From NCBI RefSeq assembly GCF_021353265.1, contig NZ_JAJTWU010000003.1, forward strand, positions 124,001 to 188,000: a DNA stretch of 64,000 nucleotides. Direction: 5' to 3'. Under the pieces are notes generated by a model. It was not told where the DNA came from and did no database searches. It saw only the letters and a program-made list of their open reading frames with translations. Source of the stretch: Pelomonas cellulosilytica. GTDB taxonomy: Bacteria > Pseudomonadota > Gammaproteobacteria > Burkholderiales > Burkholderiaceae_C. The position numbers were made by a program, and so were the translations under genes. Of this stretch, positions 8,988-17,209 are shown piece after piece. Each line of letters starts with the position of its first letter. The stretch's first letter is position 1.

Positions 8988-10687
8988 CGCATCGCGCCCA
9001 CCACCCCATGCACCTCCGCCGCCTGCCCATGCGGCAGCGGCACGTAGCGCGCGCCCATCGCCTGGGCCAGCGCCATCGCGGCGGGTTCGGGGCGGGGTGA
9101 GGTGTCGATGAGCAGGCTGTGCAGTGCCTCTGCTCGCAGTCGCTTTGCCATGGTGAGCGCATCCTGCGCGGCCTGGGCGCGGCCGGGGGCACCGTCGCGG
9201 GCGATGTTGGCGCGGGCGTCGGTCAGGAAGACAAGCACCGCCCTCCCCTCTTCGCGGGCCTGCACGCCGCGGCCGAGCAGCCAGGCGGCTTCCAAGCCGG
9301 CGGCCAGCGGCGTGCCGCCGCCGCCGGGCAGGCTGGCAAGCGACCGCCGCGCACGCGCGAGCGAGCGCGTGGGCGGCAGCAGCAGCTCCGCGCCAGTGCC
9401 ACGGAAGGCAATCAGCGCGACGCAATCGCGGCGCACGTAGCAATCGGCCAGCAGCAGTTCCACCGCGCCCTTGGCCTCGGCCAGGCGATGCAGAGCCTGG
9501 GAGCCGGACGCGTCCACGACGAAGACGGTGGTGGTCTGCTCAGGGCGGCGGTAGCGCTTCAGGTGGAAGTCATCCTTGCGCAGCAGCAGCCGGGTGGGTG
9601 CGTCGGGCAGGCCGCGTTGATCGCGCTCGCGGCCGCGCAGGCGCTGCCAGGGGATGGCGGCGCGCAGCGTGGCAAGCAGGTCCAGCCGGTGGCCGGCGTG
9701 CAGCGTGCCGCGACGTGGGCTCAGCGGCCGGCCGCTCTGCGCCGGGCGGGCCGCGTCGCCGCGGCGGCCAGTGCCGCCGCCAGCGCGCGGCGTGCACCCG
9801 GCCAGGCTTTCGAGCAGGCCGGGCGGGATGGCGGCCTGCGCGGCGGCGAGGGTCTGGTCCTGCAGCTCGCGCAACTCGGCAGGCATGGGCGGGTCGCGGT
9901 CGTCTGGTGGCGGCGCGGGGTCGGCCGAGGGGTCGGGCGGGGGAGGTGCGGTGCTGGCTTCGGGCGGCTCTGGCGGCGCCGGCAGCGTGCGGGCGCGGGG
10001 CGCGAGCACGAGGCGCGCGGCGAGTTCGGCATCGGCCTGCGTGACAGCGCTGCGCCCGGCCAGCGCCGCGGACGCACGGGCCGCGCACCAGGCTTGCCAT
10101 GCGGTGCGCAGCGACGCGATGCCCAGCGCTGCTGCCGTGGCGCACAGAGCCTGCACGGTAGCGTCATCGCACGTGATGGCCGCGAGGCGGGCGCGGGCGG
10201 CGTCGATGGCCGCCGGGTCGGGCAGCGTGCCGGCGGTTGCCGCCGTGACCGTGGCGATGAGGCCCAGCCGCTCGCGCAGCGACGCGGGCAGCGTTTCGTC
10301 GGGCTCGATGCCTTCATCCAGCGCCACGAGGCTGAGCGGCACGTGGCGGCCGTCCAGCGCGGCGGCCAGCCGGGCGGCGAGGTGGGCGTCGGCGCGTTCG
10401 GCCATCGACAGCAGCAGCACACCACCGGCGGCTTCGGCCAGCAGGCCGGGCTGCTGCACGGGCCGGCCGGCGACGAGGCTGGCGCCCAGGTCCAGGCCGC
10501 CGAGCAGCCGGTCGTCGTCCACCTGCAGCGGCACGCGGCGCCAGGGGGTGCCGGCGGGCAGCGCGGCGCGCAGGCCGGCCAGCAGCGCGTCCCGGGCCGG
10601 ACCGCCCCCCCCGCGAAGACACAGGCCGCCCAGACCGACCGGGTCTACGGCCAGCAGGCAGGCGGCGTAGGTGGCTGGGTCGGTCAT
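8984..10687 (-). CDS. bchD: Magnesium chelatase subunit D
   Basis: BchD is the scaffold subunit of Mg-chelatase, which with BchI and BchH inserts Mg2+ into protoporphyrin IX, the first committed step to bacteriochlorophyll. The 567-residue protein has a degenerate AAA+ domain at the N-terminus without a good Walker A. A proline- and acid-rich linker follows at about residues 235-280. The C-terminus is a von Willebrand A-type domain with the MIDAS motif DASGS near residue 391 and FLTDARANIARDG. It is the last gene of the bchG-to-bchD operon and lies 106 bases after bchI, with a small hairpin in the gap. Confidence 0.95.
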   Translation of the reverse strand: MTDPATYAACLLAVDPVGLGGLCLRGGGGPARDALLAGLRAALPAGTPWRRVPLQVDDDRLLGGLDLGASLVAGRPVQQPGLLAEAAGGVLLLSMAERADAHLAARLAAALDGRHVPLSLVALDEGIEPDETLPASLRERLGLIATVTAATAGTLPDPAAIDAARARLAAITCDDATVQALCATAAALGIASLRTAWQAWCAARASAALAGRSAVTQADAELAARLVLAPRARTLPAPPEPPEASTAPPPPDPSADPAPPPDDRDPPMPAELRELQDQTLAAAQAAIPPGLLESLAGCTPRAGGGTGRRGDAARPAQSGRPLSPRRGTLHAGHRLDLLATLRAAIPWQRLRGRERDQRGLPDAPTRLLLRKDDFHLKRYRRPEQTTTVFVVDASGSQALHRLAEAKGAVELLLADCYVRRDCVALIAFRGTGAELLLPPTRSLARARRSLASLPGGGGTPLAAGLEAAWLLGRGVQAREEGRAVLVFLTDARANIARDGAPGRAQAAQDALTMAKRLRAEALHSLLIDTSPRPEPAAMALAQAMGARYVPLPHGQAAEVHGVVGAMR

Positions 10688-10751
10688 GCAGGCCTGCCGG
10701 CATCGGTGGGGGTGAGCGCAGCGAACCCCAACATCGAGCGGCGTGGGGGAC

Positions 10752-10778
10752 GTTGGGGATTGAGGGGCTCACCCCAAC
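10752..10778. repeat. Hairpin in the bchI-bchD spacer
   Basis: GTTGGGG (10752-10758) and CCCCAAC (10772-10778) form a perfect 7-bp inverted repeat with a 13-base loop. CCCCAAC also occurs near 10727 in the same spacer, so alternative pairings exist. There is no U-run, so it is more likely an mRNA processing or stability element than a terminator. Confidence 0.5.
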
Positions 10779-10793
10779 CTGCGGGTGTCGGTT

Positions 10794-11813
10794 TCATGCC
10801 CACAACTCAGCGACCGCCCGCTCGATGCGCTCGCCCGAGGCCGTTTCGTCCAGCGGGTTGCGGCGCAAGCGGTGGCGCAGCGCGGGCTGGGCCACCTCGC
10901 GCAGATGGGTGAGCGTCACGTCGTCGGCGCCTTCCAGCGCAGCCAGCGCGCGGGCAGCGCGCATCAGCGTGAGTTCACCACGCAGGCCGTCGCTGCCCAC
11001 GGCCAAGCACAGCTCTGCGGCGCGCTGCAGCAGCGCGTCGCCGACGTTCAGCACGGGCAGGCGCTCGCGCGCCTGCAGGATCTGGCGGCGCACTTTGGCA
11101 TCGGCCTTGGCCCAGGTGGCGGCGAAAGCGGTAGGGTCACGCTCGTAGGCGTCGCGGCGGCGCACGACCTCCACGCGCTGCGCGATGTCGGTGGGCGTGC
11201 GCACCTCCACGCTGAGGCCGAAACGGTCCTGCAGCTGCGGGCGTAGCTCGCCCTCCTCGGGGTTGCCGCTGCCGATGAGCACAAAACGCGCGGGGTGGCG
11301 CAGGCTCAGGCCCTCGCGCTCGATGACGTTCTCGCCGGACGCGGCCACGTCGATGAGCAGGTCGACGAGGTGGTCTTCCAGCAGGTTCACCTCGTCGATG
11401 TACAGAAAGCCGCGGTGGGCCTTGGCGAGCAGGCCGGGCTCGAAGACCTTGACGCCGTCGACGAGCGCGCGCTCCAGGTCCAGCGCGCCGAGCACGCGGT
11501 CTTCGCTGGCGCCCAACGGCAGGTCCACCACGGGCACGGCCAGCTCCTCGGTGCGCACGCGCACGCCGGACTTGAGGTGCACGCAGTCGTCGCAGCCGCC
11601 GCTGGCCTGCGGGTCGCAGTGGTAGCGGCAGCCCTGCACGGCGCGCATCTTCGGCAGCAGCGCGGCCAGGCCGCGCACGGCGGTAGATTTGCCAGTGCCG
11701 CGGTCGCCCAGCACGAGCAGGCCGCCGATGGCGGGCTCCACGGCGCCGATGAGGATGGCGCGCTTCATCTCGTCCTGCCCGACGAGCGCGGAGAAGGGAT
11801 AGGGGGTGCTCAT
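10794..11813 (-). CDS. bchI: Magnesium chelatase ATPase subunit I
   Basis: BchI is the AAA+ ATPase that forms the ring driving Mg2+ insertion. The 339-residue protein begins MSTPYPFSALVGQ and has Walker A GDRGTGKST at residues 36-44, the cysteine-bearing loop CRYHCDPQASGGCDDC, and Walker B FLYIDEVNLL. Its C-terminal domain has the expected helical lid. The ATG at 11813 follows the TGA of the DUF3422 gene with one base between, indicating translational coupling. A longer open frame upstream of this ATG overlaps DUF3422 and is not real. Confidence 0.97.
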   Translation of the reverse strand: MSTPYPFSALVGQDEMKRAILIGAVEPAIGGLLVLGDRGTGKSTAVRGLAALLPKMRAVQGCRYHCDPQASGGCDDCVHLKSGVRVRTEELAVPVVDLPLGASEDRVLGALDLERALVDGVKVFEPGLLAKAHRGFLYIDEVNLLEDHLVDLLIDVAASGENVIEREGLSLRHPARFVLIGSGNPEEGELRPQLQDRFGLSVEVRTPTDIAQRVEVVRRRDAYERDPTAFAATWAKADAKVRRQILQARERLPVLNVGDALLQRAAELCLAVGSDGLRGELTLMRAARALAALEGADDVTLTHLREVAQPALRHRLRRNPLDETASGERIERAVAELWA

Positions 11814-11814
11814 G

Positions 11815-13113
11815 TCAATGTGCGTCCTGTTCGCTCGCCCGGTGTCGTGCCCGCCGCACGGCGCGCAGGGCCAGCAGGCCCAGCACCGGCACGGCCATAC
11901 CAACGACGAGATCCACGTCGAGCCGCAGCCCGAGCGACCGCCCGCCCTTGGCGATGTAGCCGACGACGCCGGCCATGTAGTACACGATGGCCGCGACGGA
12001 CAGGCCCTCGACAGTCTGCTGCAGCCGCAGCTGCAGCTTGGCGCGGCGGTCCATGGACGCGAGCAGAGCCAGGTTCTGCTGCTCGCGCACGATGTCGACA
12101 CGCGTGGACAGCAGGTGGCTGGCCTGGGCCACGCGCTCGGAGAGGTCGTGCATGCGCTGCGACACGGTGGCGCAGGTGGCCACAGCGGGCGTGAAGCGGC
12201 GGCCCATGAATTCGTCCAGCGTCTGCAGGCCGGTCAGGCGGCGCTCGCGCAGCTCGCCGATGCGGGTGCGCACGAGCGCCGCATAGGCGCGGCAGGCGCC
12301 GAAGCGGAACTGGCTGGCGGCCAGGCCGCTCTCGATCTCGGCGGCCAGGCGGGTGAGCTCCTGCAGCAGCTCTTCGTCGTGGCTGGGCTCGCGGGCGCTG
12401 CCGGCGGCAATGCTGTCGGCCAGCGCGGCCAGCGACCGCTCGATGGCCAGCAACCGCGGCGACAGCCGACGCGCCACCGGGAAGGCCAGCAAGGCCATCA
12501 TGCGATAGGCCTCGATCTCGAACAGCCGCTGCAACATGCGGCCGGCAACGAGCGGCGTGAAGCCCTGGTCGATGAGCACGAAGCGACCGAAGCCGTCGGG
12601 GTGGGTCAGGAAATCGGAGTAGGCCAGGCCTGCGCCGTCGCCCACGGCGCTGCCGACGACGGTGCTGGTGCCGAAGCTGGCGCGCAGCAGGTCACCCACG
12701 GCGTGCCCGTCGTCGGGCGACAGCAGCTCGGCATGGCCTGCGTAAACGGTAAGCCCGGGCACGGCCGACAGCCAGCCGGGCGGCAGTCGCTCGGCAGCCG
12801 TGTCGGCGAAGGGCTCGCCCGCCTTGGCCGGCATCAGCAGCGTGTAGCTGGAGAACTCGCCGTGGCGCTCCCACTTCACGCGCAGCGCGCCGATGGCGCC
12901 GCTCCAGTGCACCGCATCGGCCGCGGGTGCAGGCTGGCCATGCTGGCGGCACAGCCGGGCCAGATGCGCCAGCTCGCGATCGCGCTCGTCGGCATCCACC
13001 AGCACGGCCACATAGCTGCCGCGGCCGGGCGCAGCCAGCGGCTCGGACGGGCGCGCATGCACCTCCAGCGCCAGCGCGCCTCGCTCGGGCAGGTCGGCTG
13101 GCAGCAACCTCAT
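11815..13113 (-). CDS. DUF3422 family membrane protein
   Basis: The 432-residue protein matches the DUF3422 family, whose function is unknown. It has a soluble N-terminal part with HGEFSSYTLL near residue 85, a central helical region rich in Arg, Glu and Leu, the motif GRRFTPAVATC, and two C-terminal hydrophobic segments (GLSVAAIVYYMAGVVGYIA and VGMAVPVLGLLAL), which suggest membrane anchoring by a C-terminal hairpin. It is placed inside the bch operon and coupled to bchI by a one-base gap, which suggests co-expression with pigment synthesis. Whether it contributes to photosynthesis cannot be told from sequence. Confidence 0.8.
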   Translation of the reverse strand: MRLLPADLPERGALALEVHARPSEPLAAPGRGSYVAVLVDADERDRELAHLARLCRQHGQPAPAADAVHWSGAIGALRVKWERHGEFSSYTLLMPAKAGEPFADTAAERLPPGWLSAVPGLTVYAGHAELLSPDDGHAVGDLLRASFGTSTVVGSAVGDGAGLAYSDFLTHPDGFGRFVLIDQGFTPLVAGRMLQRLFEIEAYRMMALLAFPVARRLSPRLLAIERSLAALADSIAAGSAREPSHDEELLQELTRLAAEIESGLAASQFRFGACRAYAALVRTRIGELRERRLTGLQTLDEFMGRRFTPAVATCATVSQRMHDLSERVAQASHLLSTRVDIVREQQNLALLASMDRRAKLQLRLQQTVEGLSVAAIVYYMAGVVGYIAKGGRSLGLRLDVDLVVGMAVPVLGLLALRAVRRARHRASEQDAH

Positions 13114-13154
13114 GCGATGTGGCCGGCTGGGTCAGCGGATGGAGCCGACGCGCC

Positions 13155-13457
13155 TCAAGGCTTTTTCACGTAGGCTGTGCACCAGCCCTTGGCCGAGACC
13201 TGCTTGCCCGCAAAGATGGGGCATGGGCCCGACGCGGCGCCAGCCTTGCCCTGGTACAGCGCGCAGTTGCCGCAGGCCGAGCCGGGCACGTACTTGGGTT
13301 GCTTGGCCTTGTCGATCTTTGACGCATCGGCGTGATAGCCGAGCGACACGGCGGTGGCGTCCTTCTCGTCGACCATGGCCTGGGACCAGGCGCTGCCAGC
13401 CACGAGGCTGGCACCGGCAAAGGGAACGAGGCGAATGAACTGGCGGCGGCTGTTCAT
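13155..13457 (-). CDS. hip: High-potential iron-sulfur protein (HiPIP)
   Basis: HiPIP is a periplasmic [4Fe-4S] protein that in several purple bacteria re-reduces the reaction-centre cytochrome. The 100-residue precursor has a twin-arginine signal (SRRQFI, residues 3-8) followed by a hydrophobic stretch, with cleavage likely around residue 26. The four cluster cysteines are at residues 62, 65, 79 and 93 (CGNC, PCP, GWC), with the normal HiPIP spacing. Its ATG overlaps the stop of the small membrane gene as ATGA. Co-transcription with bchG, bchP, bchI and bchD fits a role in cyclic photosynthetic electron flow. Confidence 0.96.
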   Translation of the reverse strand: MNSRRQFIRLVPFAGASLVAGSAWSQAMVDEKDATAVSLGYHADASKIDKAKQPKYVPGSACGNCALYQGKAGAASGPCPIFAGKQVSAKGWCTAYVKKP

Positions 13458-13765
13458 GGAGTGGACCTTTCGGGGCTGCTGGCGACGGAGGACGGAGATG
13501 CGACCGGTCGGCGCCAGCGGGCCCGAAGGTCGAACACATGGCTAAGCCCGGCGGCCGCCAGGCAGGCGGCGATCCAGGCCACACCGGCGCCGCCGAGCCC
13601 CAGGCGCAAGGCCAGAGCCAGGCAGAAGCCGGCGAGCAGATTGGGAAGCAGCCCGCGCGGCGCTGCACGGCCCCGGGCCAAAAGCCAGAGCAACTCGATC
13701 AGGCTTGCGGCCAGCACCAGCTCGGCGAGCCGCAACGCCAGCGCGGTGTCGTCGAGCGCGGCCAT
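13454..13765 (-). CDS. Small hydrophobic protein of unknown function
   Basis: The protein of about 103 residues starts at the ATG at 13765 (MAALDDTALA), which overlaps the bchP stop. It ends in an ATGA overlap with HiPIP, so it is coupled on both sides. It has three or so hydrophobic segments (LAELVLAASLIELLWLLA, LLPNLLAGFCLALALRLG, GVAWIAACLAAAGLSHVFDL) and a basic and Ser/Pro-rich tail. I do not recognise a family. Its place between bchP and HiPIP suggests an inner-membrane function related to photosynthesis. An upstream start at 13900 would overlap bchP heavily and is less likely. Confidence 0.75.
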   Translation of the reverse strand: MAALDDTALALRLAELVLAASLIELLWLLARGRAAPRGLLPNLLAGFCLALALRLGLGGAGVAWIAACLAAAGLSHVFDLRARWRRPVASPSSVASSPERSTP

Positions 13766-14955
13766 CACACCCGCGCCAGACCCAGCAAGTGGGCCATGTC
13801 CTTGAAGAAGATGCGCATATGGGCCAGCGGCCGGGCACGCACGAGGCGCTTGTGCATGTAGGCGTCGAAGGTGAGCTGCTGCACGTCTTTGTCCCGGCAA
13901 ATGCTGACGAACCGCTCCCGGCGCTTGTCACTGCTGTACCAGAAGCGCTGCATGAGGCCCAGCACCCAGAACACGCGGCCGTGCTCGCGCATGAAGCGCC
14001 GGCGCGCGGTGGCTAGCGCGCGAGCATCGCCGGTGGTGAGCAGTTGCGCGACGGCCTCGGCCGCCAGGCGGCCGCCGAGCATCGCGTAATAGATACCCTC
14101 GCCCGAGGCCGGCGCGACGACGCCAGCGGCGTCGCCGGCCAGCACCACGTCGCGGCCGTTGTCCCAGCGCGGCAGCGGCTTCATCGGAATGGGCGCCCCC
14201 TCGCGACGCAGCGTTCGCGCGTGCGCCAGCCCCGCCGCTGCGCGCAGCTGCATGACGCCGCGGCGCAACGAGAAGCCCTTGTCCGCGCTGCCGGTGCCGA
14301 CGCTGACGCTGGCACCGTGCGGGAAGACCCAGCCGTAGAAGTCGGGCGACAGCGTGCCGTTGTAGTGCACCTCGCAGCGGCCGGGCGCGTAGCCGGGCGG
14401 CAGCGCGTCGGGCACGGCGATGACCTCGTGATACGCGAACACGAAGCGGCCACGGTCGGCGGCGGGCACGGCCTGCTGCGCAACCTGCGAGCGCGCGCCA
14501 TCGGCGCCGATGACGGCCCGGGTGCGCACGCTGCGCGCGCCACCGTCTGCGCTGAAGTGCACGACGCTGAGTCCGTCGTCATCACGCGTCATACGCTCGA
14601 AGCTGCCGACGCACCGCACCGCGCCATGCGACGCCGCGCGTTCGCGCAGCCACTCGTCGAACTGCTGGCGGTCGACCATGCCGACGAAGCCGCCTTCGAT
14701 CGGGATGTCCACCTCGACGGCCTTCGGCGACACCATGCGTGCGGCGGTGGCCCGGGCCACCAGCAGGTGTTCAGGGATGGCGAAGTCCTGGATGAGCCGC
14801 GGCGGAATGGCGCCGCCGCAGGGCTTGATGCGGCCGGCCCGGTCCAGCAGTAGCACGCGGTGGCCCAGGCGGGCGAGGTCGTCCGCCGCCGTGGCGCCCG
14901 CGGGGCCGCCGCCGATGACGACGGCATCGAAGTCCACCGCTGCGGCAGCGCTCAT
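13765..14955 (-). CDS. bchP: Geranylgeranyl diphosphate/bacteriochlorophyll reductase
   Basis: BchP reduces the geranylgeranyl tail of bacteriochlorophyll a to phytyl using NAD(P)H and FAD. The 396-residue protein has the FAD dinucleotide-binding motif GGGPAG at residues 15-20, an acidic strand end in LLLDRAG, and the second FAD motif VLAGDAAGVVAPASGEGI. It starts at the ATG at 14955 in an ATGA overlap with the upstream transporter-like gene and ends sharing bases with the next start. Its position between bchG-pucC-like and HiPIP is consistent with tail-processing enzymes being co-expressed. Confidence 0.95.
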   Translation of the reverse strand: MSAAAAVDFDAVVIGGGPAGATAADDLARLGHRVLLLDRAGRIKPCGGAIPPRLIQDFAIPEHLLVARATAARMVSPKAVEVDIPIEGGFVGMVDRQQFDEWLRERAASHGAVRCVGSFERMTRDDDGLSVVHFSADGGARSVRTRAVIGADGARSQVAQQAVPAADRGRFVFAYHEVIAVPDALPPGYAPGRCEVHYNGTLSPDFYGWVFPHGASVSVGTGSADKGFSLRRGVMQLRAAAGLAHARTLRREGAPIPMKPLPRWDNGRDVVLAGDAAGVVAPASGEGIYYAMLGGRLAAEAVAQLLTTGDARALATARRRFMREHGRVFWVLGLMQRFWYSSDKRRERFVSICRDKDVQQLTFDAYMHKRLVRARPLAHMRIFFKDMAHLLGLARV

Positions 14956-16277
14956 GCGGCCCTCCCCAGCGTGCCGACGAAGACCGGCGGTCGCGGCGTG
15001 GCCGCAGGCTCGACCCGCGCCGCCAGTCGGGCCGCGGCGAGGAACAACGCCCCATTGGCCGCGAACACCAGCGCATACGCCGCCCCGGTGCCGGGGATCA
15101 GCCAGCGGGCCAGGTCGCTCGCCGCCGTGCCGACGATGCCGCCTAGCGCAAAGGCCTGAGCCTGCGCGGCGCCCCACAGGCCCATGCGCACACCCTCCCG
15201 GCCCGGCCCGCCTGCGCCGGCCAGGCCCATCATCGAGCCGATGGCGGCAATGGAGAACGCGCCGGTGCACAACCCGAGCAGAAAGACATTGGCCTTCAGC
15301 GGCCAGCCCGGGCCGACGAGCCCTGCCATGACGAGACCCGACAACGCGAGGCCGGAGGCCACACAGCCCCAGACCGTCCAGCCCCGCAGGGTGCCCCAGC
15401 GCCCGCCAGCCCAGCGGCTGCCGCTGCCGGCGGCCAGCAGCATGCCGAGCAGCGCGCCGCCATGCTGCGTGCCCGACAGGCGGGTGGTGCCGCCAGGCGT
15501 CAGACCGAAGACCAGGCCGGCGAAGGGCTCCAGGATGAGGTCTTGCATGCTGTAGGCCAGCATCGAGACGAACACGAAGACCGTGAAGCGACGCGCCAGC
15601 GGCTCGGCCCAGGCGCTGCGCAGGGCCTGACCGAACGGCGCCGGTACCGCGGCCCGTTCGGCCGGCTCGGTGCTGTCTGAGGTGCCTTCCAACCGGAACA
15701 GTGCGAGCGCCGCCACGCCTACGGCCACCACCGCTACGCCGCCGGCCACGGCCAGCAGCCGTTGCGGCGAGAACGGGTCCAGCAGCGCGCCGGACACGCC
15801 GGCCGTCACGACGAAGCCGGCAATCATCAGCATCCACACCGTGGTGGCCGCCGCCGCGCGCCGCTCGGCGGGCACGCGCTTGGCCAGCAGCGTCAGCAGC
15901 GAGGTTCCGCTGGCCGCCACGCCCAGGCCGATGAGGCCGTAGGCCAGCAGCGCCAGCACGACGCCCGCAGCCAGGTGCTCCCCCATCAGCACGGTGGCGA
16001 GCGCCGCCAGCCAGCCGCCGGCCGCCAGCGTCACCATGCCACCCAGAATCCACGGCGTACAGCGCCGGCCCTGGTCGGCCCCGTGTCCCATGCGCGGGCG
16101 TGCCACCTGTACAGCGTAATGCCAGCCCAGCAGCAGGCCCGGCAGCAGCGCAGGCAGCGCCATCTCCACCACCATCACGCGGTTCAGCGTGGACGTGGTC
16201 AGCACGACGATGGCACCGAGCGCGGACTGCACCAGCCCGAGCCTCAGCACGCCCAGCCATCCCAGGGATCTGCTCAT
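14952..16277 (-). CDS. PucC/LhaA-family MFS protein (Bch2-type)
   Basis: The protein of about 441 residues belongs to the major-facilitator-like PucC/LhaA/Bch2 family, which has around 12 membrane helices and helps assemble light-harvesting complexes, possibly by delivering bacteriochlorophyll. The family motif region TLNRVMVVEMALPALLPG near the N-terminus and YSMQDLILEPFAG in the second half are clear. It lies between bchG and bchP, where the family's 'orf428/bch2' member is found in other purple bacteria. It overlaps both neighbours by four bases. The other family member in this window is lhaA. Which complex it serves is not determined. Confidence 0.9.
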   Translation of the reverse strand: MSRSLGWLGVLRLGLVQSALGAIVVLTTSTLNRVMVVEMALPALLPGLLLGWHYAVQVARPRMGHGADQGRRCTPWILGGMVTLAAGGWLAALATVLMGEHLAAGVVLALLAYGLIGLGVAASGTSLLTLLAKRVPAERRAAAATTVWMLMIAGFVVTAGVSGALLDPFSPQRLLAVAGGVAVVAVGVAALALFRLEGTSDSTEPAERAAVPAPFGQALRSAWAEPLARRFTVFVFVSMLAYSMQDLILEPFAGLVFGLTPGGTTRLSGTQHGGALLGMLLAAGSGSRWAGGRWGTLRGWTVWGCVASGLALSGLVMAGLVGPGWPLKANVFLLGLCTGAFSIAAIGSMMGLAGAGGPGREGVRMGLWGAAQAQAFALGGIVGTAASDLARWLIPGTGAAYALVFAANGALFLAAARLAARVEPAATPRPPVFVGTLGRAA

Positions 16278-17152
16278 GCCATCACTCCCCGCAGCGCGAA
16301 CGCGCTGACCAGCATGCCCGACACGTAGAGTGGCACGCCAGCACCGCTGTACCAGAGCGCCCGCTGCACCGGCTGCGCGATGAAGCGGGCCATCATCAGC
16401 CCCTGCACGGCCAGCAGCCCGGCCACGCCGGCCGCGTGAGCGGGCTGGCCCCAGCTCAATAGCAGCGCGACAACGACCGCCTGCGGCAGCGCCATGACCG
16501 CCGACGCCACGCGGGCGGCGCGGTCCGCACCGAGCATGACGGGCAGCGAGCGGATGCCCATCTGCCGGTCGCCGGCCATGGACTTGAAGTCGTTCAGCGT
16601 CATGATGCCGTGGGCGCCCAAGCTGTAGAGCAACGCCAGTGCGAGAGAGCGGGTGTCCGGCCACTGGCCCATGGCCATCACGGCGGCGCCGGTCGTCCAG
16701 GCGAGCCCCTCGTAGCACAGGCCACAGGCGGCATTGCCCCACCAGCCGTTTCGCTTGAGCCGTAGCGGCGGCGCGCTGTAGGCCCAGGCCAGCAGCAGCC
16801 CGAGGCCCGCAGCGATAAAGCCCGCCGGCCCCAGCTGCCACGCCAAAAGCAGCGACAGCACGGTCCACAACAGGGCGATGTAGAGGCCCCAATGCCCCGG
16901 CATGCGGCCCGACGGGATGGGGCGCTGCGGCTCATTGATCGCATCCACATGGCGGTCGAACCAGTCGTTGACGGCCTGGCTGGTGGCACAGACGAAGGGC
17001 CCAGCGAGCAGGACGCCGGCGACGATGACCGGCCAGCGCCCCTCGGCCGGTAGGCCAGAGGCCACGACGCCGCAGCCAAAAGCCCACATCGGCGGAAACC
17101 AGGTGATGGGCTTGAGCAGTTCGGCGACGGCCGAAAGAGCTGGGCGCTGCAT
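16274..17152 (-). CDS. bchG: Bacteriochlorophyll synthase (geranylgeranyl transferase)
   Basis: BchG attaches the geranylgeranyl chain to bacteriochlorophyllide a in the membrane. The 292-residue protein is a UbiA-type prenyltransferase with the Asp-rich motif VNDWFDRHVDAINEPQRP at about residues 61-78 and a second one, LNDFKSMAGDRQMG. About eight hydrophobic segments are visible. It is the first gene of the ATGA-linked operon that runs to bchD. A perfect PpsR-type palindrome lies 30 bases upstream of its ATG. Confidence 0.96.
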   Translation of the reverse strand: MQRPALSAVAELLKPITWFPPMWAFGCGVVASGLPAEGRWPVIVAGVLLAGPFVCATSQAVNDWFDRHVDAINEPQRPIPSGRMPGHWGLYIALLWTVLSLLLAWQLGPAGFIAAGLGLLLAWAYSAPPLRLKRNGWWGNAACGLCYEGLAWTTGAAVMAMGQWPDTRSLALALLYSLGAHGIMTLNDFKSMAGDRQMGIRSLPVMLGADRAARVASAVMALPQAVVVALLLSWGQPAHAAGVAGLLAVQGLMMARFIAQPVQRALWYSGAGVPLYVSGMLVSAFALRGVMA

Positions 17153-17181
17153 GCAGCCTATTCTGGGCTGACGCAGGCGAA

Positions 17182-17199
17182 TGTCAATATAGATTTACA
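17182..17199. promoter_or_regulatory. PpsR/CrtJ operator upstream of bchG
   Basis: The site matches TGT-N12-ACA exactly: TGT at 17182-17184 and ACA at 17197-17199, with an A/T-rich centre that stands out from the surrounding G+C-rich sequence. TGT-N12-ACA is the known consensus of CrtJ/PpsR repressors, and the ppsR gene itself ends 11 bases away. The site probably controls a promoter for the bchG-bchD operon. Binding is inferred. Confidence 0.8.
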
Positions 17200-17209
17200 T
17201 TGCAGACCG

